Source of the DNA: Spirochaetia bacterium
Lineage (GTDB): Bacteria > Spirochaetota > Spirochaetia > PWKH01
Reading direction: 5' to 3'
DNA length: 17,977 nt
Assembly (NCBI GenBank): GCA_021736545.1
Contig: JAIPFS010000007.1
Span: forward strand, 1 to 17,977
The notes under the pieces were generated by a model. It was not told where the DNA came from. It ran no database searches and saw only the letters and a list, made by a program, of their open reading frames with translations. Below are positions 14,792-17,977 of this stretch, in pieces. Within the stretch, counting starts at the first letter, position 1. Each line of letters opens with the position of its first letter. The position numbers were made by a program, and so were the translations under genes.

Positions 14792-14879
14792 ACTTAACGT
14801 TTTGCGAGTACCCAAAGTTGGCGACCAACGGGAGCCAATTTGGGCGGAGCGAAACGTAGCTGGGTACACGCTGTTATCG
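14792..14879 (-). repeat. attC recombination site 2
   Basis: On minus: R'' CGATAAC (14879-14873), arm GCGTGTACCC, arm GGGTACTCGC, R' GTTAAGT (14798-14792). One arm position is mismatched. R'' is the complement of GTTATCGGAA at the start of the same cassette (15559 downward). Confidence 0.88.
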
Positions 14880-14893
14880 GAAGTTTGGACATC

Positions 14894-15190
14894 TCAAGAG
14901 GCTTTTACTATTCGATTTATCTGCTTCAATTCTTCCTCTATTTTAATCCGCTCTTCCTCTAAATCATAATCATCCTGGATGCCTAACCAGAATTGAGCCG
15001 AATTACCAAAGAACTCAGATAATCTCAATGCTGTATCTGCGGTAATACGCCTATTTCCTTTGATTATCTGTGATATCCGCGTCTGAGGTATTTTTATCTC
15101 TTTGGATAATTTATACGCGCTAATTTCAAAAGGATCTAAGAACTCCTCCTTAAGTATTTCTCCAGGATGTATATTTGGTAAACGCTCCAT
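14894..15190 (-). CDS. higA: HigA-type antitoxin
   Basis: A 98-aa XRE-type antitoxin. NIHPGEILKEEFLDPFEISAYKLSKEIKIPQ is the standard HigA/VapI opening, followed by TRISQIIKGNRRITADTALRLSEFFG and the family phrase AQFWLGIQDDYDLE. It neutralises the HigB toxin encoded just upstream and represses the operon by binding the promoter. The ATG at 15190 (AGAGGTG upstream) is preferred over the GTG at 15199. Its stop lies only 15 bp before the attC R'' box, the compact layout of an integron cassette. Confidence in family is high; the symbol is by family. Confidence 0.88.
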   Translation of the reverse strand: MERLPNIHPGEILKEEFLDPFEISAYKLSKEIKIPQTRISQIIKGNRRITADTALRLSEFFGNSAQFWLGIQDDYDLEEERIKIEEELKQINRIVKAS

Positions 15191-15202
15191 ATCTTTCACC
15201 TC

Positions 15203-15484
15203 TTAATGATAGTCAATAATCTCTACTTCAGATACATTTCCGTTTCCCCATTTGAAACATATCCTCCACTGTTTATTAATCCGTATACTGTAAAAACCTT
15301 GTCTATCACCTCTTAAAGATTCCAATCTATTATTTGGTGGTATTCTTAGATCTTTTAGATTCCTTGCATTATTCAACATTCTAAGCTTCCTTCGCGCAAT
15401 AGACTGTATTTCAAGTGGTAGTTTTAATGATTTATTGCCCTTCCATATTTTCTCTGTCTCTTTTGATGCAAAGCCAATGATCAT
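15203..15484 (-). CDS. higB: HigB-type toxin (RelE superfamily)
   Basis: A 93-aa toxin. FASKETEKIWKG at the start, IQSIARRKLRMLNNARNLKDLRIPPNNRLESL, then DRQGFYSIRINKQWRICFKWGNGNVSEVEIIDYH are the conserved parts of the HigB/plasmid-killer family, which cleaves mRNA on the ribosome. The order toxin first, antitoxin second is characteristic of hig loci. It has its own strong promoter (15491-15519) inside the cassette, so it does not depend on an integron promoter; loss of the cassette would leave the toxin unopposed, which stabilises the array. Confidence 0.9.
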   Translation of the reverse strand: MIIGFASKETEKIWKGNKSLKLPLEIQSIARRKLRMLNNARNLKDLRIPPNNRLESLRGDRQGFYSIRINKQWRICFKWGNGNVSEVEIIDYH

Positions 15485-15489
15485 TTGTA

Positions 15490-15527
15490 AATACTAACGC
15501 CATTGTTTAGTATTGTCAAGCGTTAGT
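15490..15527 (-). promoter_or_regulatory. Promoter and operator of the HigBA pair
   Basis: On minus, TTGACA (15519-15514), a 17-base gap, then TAGTAT (15496-15491), close to the sigma-70 consensus. It is overlapped by two inverted repeats: ACTAACGC/GCGTTAGT (15493-15500 with 15520-15527) and AATACTAA/TTAGTATT (15490-15497 with 15507-15514). Both cover the -10 element, as expected for antitoxin autorepression. Confidence 0.82.
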
Positions 15528-15552
15528 AATGATTATCACATTGTCCAATTTC

Positions 15553-15649
15553 CGATAACGTTCCGCGAGTACCCGAAGTTGCCCGAAGCGAATGCGAGGG
15601 TAATTTGGGCGCAGGCCGGATGGCCGGAGCCGGGTACTCGCTGTTATCT
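15553..15649 (-). repeat. attC recombination site 1
   Basis: On minus: R'' AGATAAC (15649-15643), exact arms GCGAGTACCC/GGGTACTCGC, R' GTTATCG (15559-15553). Outer parts match the other three sites; the central part differs (GCGCAGGCCGGATGGCCGG in place of the shorter GCGGAGCGAAGC segment). The matching start of its cassette, expected as GTTATCTG near 16320-16350, is not clearly present; GTTATTTC at 16351-16344 is the nearest. Confidence 0.86.
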
Positions 15650-15674
15650 GAAGGTTTTGGGGCTTCATTTAAAA

Positions 15675-15947
15675 TTACACTATCGCTATCTTAATATTTT
15701 TTCCCAACGCCTTTGCTACTTTTTCGATTGTTGATAATTTAATATCCTCCGAATGATTCTCCATCCTCGATATAACACTTTTTGTTGTATTAATACGATT
15801 TGCTAACTCTTCTTGTGTTAACCCACTTCTTTCTCTTGCTTCTTTTAAAAATATTCCTATTTTATAATCCTCATAGCCATCCCAAAAATCTTCATTTGAG
15901 ATTCCTTCATTTTTTGCTCTTTTGTCTACGTAATCATTGAGGTTCAT
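15675..15947 (-). CDS. XRE-family antitoxin of a RelE-type pair
   Basis: A 90-aa protein. The ATG at 15947 has AGGAGG upstream and is preferred over an upstream start inside the toxin gene. After an acidic N-terminal stretch (NLNDYVDKRAKNEG...FWDGYEDYKIG) comes an HTH: LKEARERSGLTQEELANRINTTKSVISRMEN, then STIEKVAKALGKNIKIAI. The form HTH following a short N-terminal arm is typical of antitoxins partnered with Gp49-like/RelE toxins. Start overlaps the toxin end by 14 bp, so the two are coupled. The stop is about 25 bp from the attC. Confidence 0.85.
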   Translation of the reverse strand: MNLNDYVDKRAKNEGISNEDFWDGYEDYKIGIFLKEARERSGLTQEELANRINTTKSVISRMENHSEDIKLSTIEKVAKALGKNIKIAIV

Positions 15948-16296
15948 TTCCTTTCCTCCTGAAATAATCTGTCTTATAGGTTTCTGCCTTCTTGATGTCA
16001 TTTTTAGATGTCTTTTGTGACTTCTTGATAATTCCATGAGTTAGCACAACCAGATTATTCTTATCCCAGAAACTAAATAACCTGTAAATGTTTGTTCCAG
16101 ACTTTATTCTTACTTCCCATATTCCGTCAGTTGATACAAGCTTCTTGAAATAGGTTTTTGGCACAAAATCCATTTCTTCTATTATCTTTAAAGTCCATGC
16201 AATTTTCTTAACTACACTTATTTCGAGACTATCTAGAAATTCTTCAACAGGACATTTTCCTGTAGATGTTGTGTAGAAAATAACTTCTCGACTCAC
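15934..16296 (-). CDS. RelE/HigB-like toxin (phage Gp49-like family)
   Basis: A 120-aa toxin. REVIFYTTSTGKCPVEEFLDSL, KIAWTLKIIEEMDF, YFKKLVSTDGIWEVRIKSGTNIYRLFSFWD and VLTHGIIKKSQKT are the successive conserved blocks of the Gp49-like (formerly DUF891) branch of RelE toxins; GIWEVRI and YRLFSF hold the residues usually involved in mRNA cleavage. The start is GTG at 16296; it lies only a few bases after the -10 element, so the message may be leaderless. It precedes its antitoxin in the same cassette. Confidence 0.86.
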   Translation of the reverse strand: MSREVIFYTTSTGKCPVEEFLDSLEISVVKKIAWTLKIIEEMDFVPKTYFKKLVSTDGIWEVRIKSGTNIYRLFSFWDKNNLVVLTHGIIKKSQKTSKNDIKKAETYKTDYFRRKGNEPQ

Positions 16297-16301
16297 AACC
16301 T

Positions 16302-16330
16302 ATGTTAGCACACAAGCTAACTTTAGCCAA
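16302..16330 (-). promoter_or_regulatory. Promoter and operator of the RelE-type toxin-antitoxin pair
   Basis: On minus, TTGGCT (16330-16325), 17 bases, TAACAT (16307-16302). GTTAGC and GCTAAC (16304-16309, 16316-16321) form a 6-6-6 palindrome over the -10 region, a likely antitoxin operator. The predicted transcription start almost coincides with the GTG start codon. Confidence 0.6.
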
Positions 16331-16660
16331 TGCCATTTCTTAGAAATAACAAAATAAACTAACCCGTAAAAGAAAAAAGTAATGATGGTGAGTAAATGAG
16401 TCATAAATGCATTGTGAAATAAATAAAACGACGGGAGAGTGAATCAACTGGTCGGCGTAGACGTGAGGGACCGGAGGGGCGCCGAAGGCGGTGCGACTGG
16501 AGAGGAGCACGGAACCCCCGGAGCGGCCCGACCCTGAACCGCGGGAGCGGGTCAGGGGCACGCCCAAAGTAATCTAAAAGCTCTAAAAGTTTTGCATCTT
16601 TGGCCACGACAGAAAGACTTCAGTGCTTATCATCTGCTCCCAAAGCAGGCATGGAGCCTT
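16331..16660. other. Intergenic stretch with GC-rich palindromic block
   Basis: No gene is supported. From about 16430 to 16570 the DNA becomes strikingly GC-rich with several short hairpins: CCCTGA-A-CCGC GGGA GCGG-G-TCAGGG (about 16529-16555), CGCC GAA GGCG (about 16481-16491) and GGGCACGCCC (16555-16564). The flanks are AT-rich. It looks like an extragenic palindromic repeat or small mobile element of the host genome, or a structured RNA. Open frames across it on minus lack ribosome-binding sites. It marks the boundary between the cassette array and chromosomal genes. Confidence 0.5.
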
Positions 16661-17143
16661 TCAGTAGTCTTCGCGGACGCCGAATTCAGCGAACTCCACC
16701 CAGCGCTCAGGACGCTCAACCATGATGCAGAGGGTATCGATCATCTGATAGTGGAATTTCTCTTCAGCGGCAATCTGCTCCAGAGCCGCGTGCACCCGGG
16801 AATCGCTTGCTTCCTTCATCTTTTCCTCGTAAAAATCGATGCTTTTCTGTTCGATATCGAGGGCTTGCTTGTAGACTTCCAGATGCTTCTGTTCGGACTC
16901 GAAGTGATCCTTCCTGGTACCTGAAAAAAGCTTTTTTGAGGCCTCTTTCGTGACCGCAGCGGCTGATTCGACATCAAAATTATCACGCTTCATAGCCGCG
17001 AACCGCTTTCTGTGCGTCACTTCATCATCAGCCAGCATCGTAAAGATGTTTTTCACTCCTTCGCTTCCCGCTTTTTCCGCAAGATCCCTGTAGAACCGCT
17101 CCCCTTCTTTTTCTATATCAATAGCTGTATCAAACCATTCCAT
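16661..17143 (-). CDS. Ferritin-like / rubrerythrin-type diiron protein
   Basis: A 160-aa four-helix protein. The ATG at 17143 is chosen because GGAGG stands seven bases upstream. Two helix-pair halves carry carboxylate ligands of a diiron site: EKEGERFYRDLAEKAG and ADDEVTHRKRF in the first, IEQKSIDFYEEKMKEA and AAEEKFHYQMID in the second, i.e. two E...E/DxxH sets, as in rubrerythrin/ferritin-family proteins. There is no C-terminal rubredoxin domain (no CxxC), so it is the short 'ferritin family' type. Such proteins store iron or reduce peroxide in anaerobes. It has its own promoter (17174-17203) and appears monocistronic. Confidence 0.87.
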   Translation of the reverse strand: MEWFDTAIDIEKEGERFYRDLAEKAGSEGVKNIFTMLADDEVTHRKRFAAMKRDNFDVESAAAVTKEASKKLFSGTRKDHFESEQKHLEVYKQALDIEQKSIDFYEEKMKEASDSRVHAALEQIAAEEKFHYQMIDTLCIMVERPERWVEFAEFGVREDY

Positions 17144-17173
17144 AATAGCCTCCTCTGTACTGATTGATACTCT

Positions 17174-17203
17174 ATTGTAAACACTTTTTAATTGCTGAGT
17201 CAA
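17174..17203 (-). promoter_or_regulatory. Promoter of the ferritin-like gene
   Basis: On minus, TTGACT (17203-17198), 18 bases, TACAAT (17179-17174), about 30 bp before the start codon and ribosome-binding site. Confidence 0.65.
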
Positions 17204-17233
17204 AATATTTCGTATTCTGAAGAATTAAAGAGA

Positions 17234-17318
17234 CCTTCAAATAGATATTCAAATAGAACTTCATATAGTTATTCATATGTTGCTTCATATGGTGCTTCAT
17301 ATGGTGCTTCATATGAAG
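17234..17318. repeat. Degenerate 12-bp tandem repeat
   Basis: About seven units of a TTCATATGGTGC-like motif: three near-perfect copies at 17283-17318 decay leftwards into TTCATATGTTGC, TTCATATAGTTA, TTCAAATAGAAC and TTCAAATAGATA. On minus it reads as repeated Met-Lys-His-His, but no ribosome-binding site supports a gene. It lies between the tRNA terminator and the ferritin promoter and probably arose by slippage. Confidence 0.75.
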
Positions 17319-17326
17319 CTGGAGAC

Positions 17327-17392
17327 AAAAAAAACAGCTGACCTGTTCCTTCGTCTTTTTAGACAGATTTCTAAAAAGAAACAAATCAGCTG
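17327..17392 (-). terminator. Rho-independent terminator of tRNA-Arg
   Basis: On minus a long hairpin pairs CAGCTG (17392-17387) with CAGCTG (17340-17335) and, further in, CTTTTTAGA with TCTAAAAAG around the loop AATCTG, with a bulge between the two stems. Eight T residues (17334-17327) follow. It lies 17 bp after the tRNA. Confidence 0.85.
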
Positions 17393-17408
17393 CTTAAATA
17401 TGTATAAG

Positions 17409-17482
17409 TGAGCGAGGCGGGATTCGAACCCACGACTTCCACCTCCGGAGGGTGGCGCTCTATCCAGCTGAGCTACCCGCCC
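17409..17482 (-). tRNA. tRNA-Arg (anticodon CCG)
   Basis: The cloverleaf can be drawn in full: acceptor GGGCGGG with CTCGCTC (two G-U pairs), TA, D-arm GCTCAGCTGGATAGAGC, anticodon stem CCACC/GGTGG with loop CTCCGGA giving anticodon CCG (reads CGG, Arg), T-arm GTGGG-TTCGAAT-CCCGC. Discriminator base A; CCA is not encoded. Confidence 0.95.
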
Positions 17483-17487
17483 AATGC

Positions 17488-17508
17488 TGCGGCAAAAACT
17501 ATGCCGCA
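17488..17508 (-). promoter_or_regulatory. Leader hairpin of tRNA-Arg transcript
   Basis: TGCGGCA (17488-17494) pairs with TGCCGCA (17502-17508) just upstream of the mature tRNA 5' end, between promoter and tRNA. It may guide 5' processing or stop mis-folding of the precursor. Confidence 0.5.
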
Positions 17509-17525
17509 AGAATCGGTCTAAGTGC

Positions 17526-17555
17526 ATACTAGACGTTATAGCTTGTGCATGTCAA
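17526..17555 (-). promoter_or_regulatory. Promoter of tRNA-Arg
   Basis: On minus, perfect TTGACA (17555-17550), 18 bases, TAGTAT (17531-17526), about 43 bp before the tRNA. Confidence 0.82.
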
Positions 17556-17638
17556 GCTCAATATTGCGGGGGAATCTGGTGAAACCTTGGGAAATCAGGG
17601 AAAGCGCAAACAGCAATGTACAGGTTCTCAGCCTGTAT

Positions 17639-17977
17639 TTATTCATCCGCAGCCGTTTCCGGGTTCTTCTCATTCCAGAGCTTCCAATTTGACGTTGCCC
17701 AGTTCTTAGCTATCCGTAAAATTCTCCTGTCATTCGGTTTGGAAACTATTGATACGGTATCCTCATTAACCTTCCACCGGTCATCAGTATCAGCATCAGC
17801 TCCTCCAATCCATTCAAATGAAATATAATAGCGACCAAGAGTATCTACTAAGTCTTCTTCAAGCTCTATAATCACCTCATAATCAACAGGAAAAAACTGC
17901 TTTACATGATACGGATTATCCTCAAAGGGCTCATAACTCGGCATAGCGTCTTCCGGCAGTTTTCCGTAATCCGTATA
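17639..17977 (-). CDS. Hypothetical acidic protein, 5' end probably outside window
   Basis: The C-terminal part of a protein I do not recognise. An ATG at 17944 would give 101 residues, but the frame is open to the window edge and the upstream codons (TDYGKLPEDA) continue the same acidic composition, so the true start is probably further upstream. Visible features: VDYEVIIELEEDLVDTLGRYYISFEW, a beta-strand-like acidic and aromatic stretch, then DDRWKVNEDTVSIVSKPNDRR, and a Trp-rich basic helix (IAKNWATSNWKLWNEKN). No signal peptide, membrane helix or known motif is visible. It is upstream of and separately transcribed from the tRNA. Confidence 0.6.
   Translation of the reverse strand, partial: YTDYGKLPEDAMPSYEPFEDNPYHVKQFFPVDYEVIIELEEDLVDTLGRYYISFEWIGGADADTDDRWKVNEDTVSIVSKPNDRRILRIAKNWATSNWKLWNEKNPETAADE

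Noticed and set aside
16331..16360. attI site or start of the first cassette
   Set aside because: GTTATTTC near 16344-16351 only partly matches the expected GTTATCTG, and no integrase gene is nearby in the window.
16340..16607. Minus-strand open frames rich in Arg/Pro/Gly
   Set aside because: They translate the GC-rich palindromic block, lack ribosome-binding sites and have no conserved motif.
17234..17318. CRISPR array
   Set aside because: The 12-bp units are contiguous with no spacers, and no cas genes are present.
17172..17384. Minus-strand open frame with Met-Lys-His-His repeats
   Set aside because: Product of the 12-bp tandem repeat and the tRNA terminator hairpin; no ribosome-binding site.

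Overview
The window looks like accessory DNA from an anaerobic, moderately low-GC bacterium. A spirochaete host (Treponema-like) is my best guess, because a large cassette array with its genes in this layout fits what is known of chromosomal integrons there, but nothing in the window proves the taxonomy. The right edge (a ferritin-like gene, tRNA-Arg with a clear promoter and terminator, and a hypothetical gene) looks like stable chromosome. Almost everything to its left is mobile or acquired.

Layout from left to right: the 5' part of an IS30-type transposase, frame-shifted and cut by the window edge (1-342); a perfect 42-bp palindrome (492-533); a 698-aa serine beta-lactamase-fold lipoprotein gene (616-2712, minus); the 5' end of group II intron A (2921-3128); a complete-looking four-gene DDE transposon (3129-6400) that splits intron A and is flanked by a 7-bp direct repeat; the rest of intron A with a truncated maturase (6408 to about 7012); and a second group II intron, B, facing it on the minus strand (about 7013-8148) and also truncated inside its maturase. 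Intron B interrupts a GIY-YIG gene.

From about 8150 to 16320 lies an array of integron gene cassettes read on the minus strand. Five attC sites are visible (8467-8595, 10986-11073, 11960-12048, 14792-14879, 15553-15649). Four are close relatives sharing ten-base outer arms; the leftmost is of a different type. In each of the four cassettes with both ends visible, the first bases are complementary to the R'' box of that cassette's own attC, as expected of a cassette that was once circular. The cassettes hold, in transcriptional order, a RelE-like/XRE toxin-antitoxin pair, a HigBA pair, a large five-gene cassette (a GNAT/membrane fusion and a FAS1 membrane protein on minus; a frameshifted small membrane protein with an XRE regulator on plus), a GIY-YIG protein, a beta-lactamase-like lipoprotein with a proline-iminopeptidase-like hydrolase, and the truncated GIY-YIG gene. 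No integrase gene is in the window.

Points of most interest are the cassette array, the large cassette with an apparently inactivated site-2-protease-like fusion, an in-frame A_AAA_AAA slippery site in a cassette gene, a hairpin that covers the transposase ribosome-binding site, and the nested insertion of a transposon into a group II intron.
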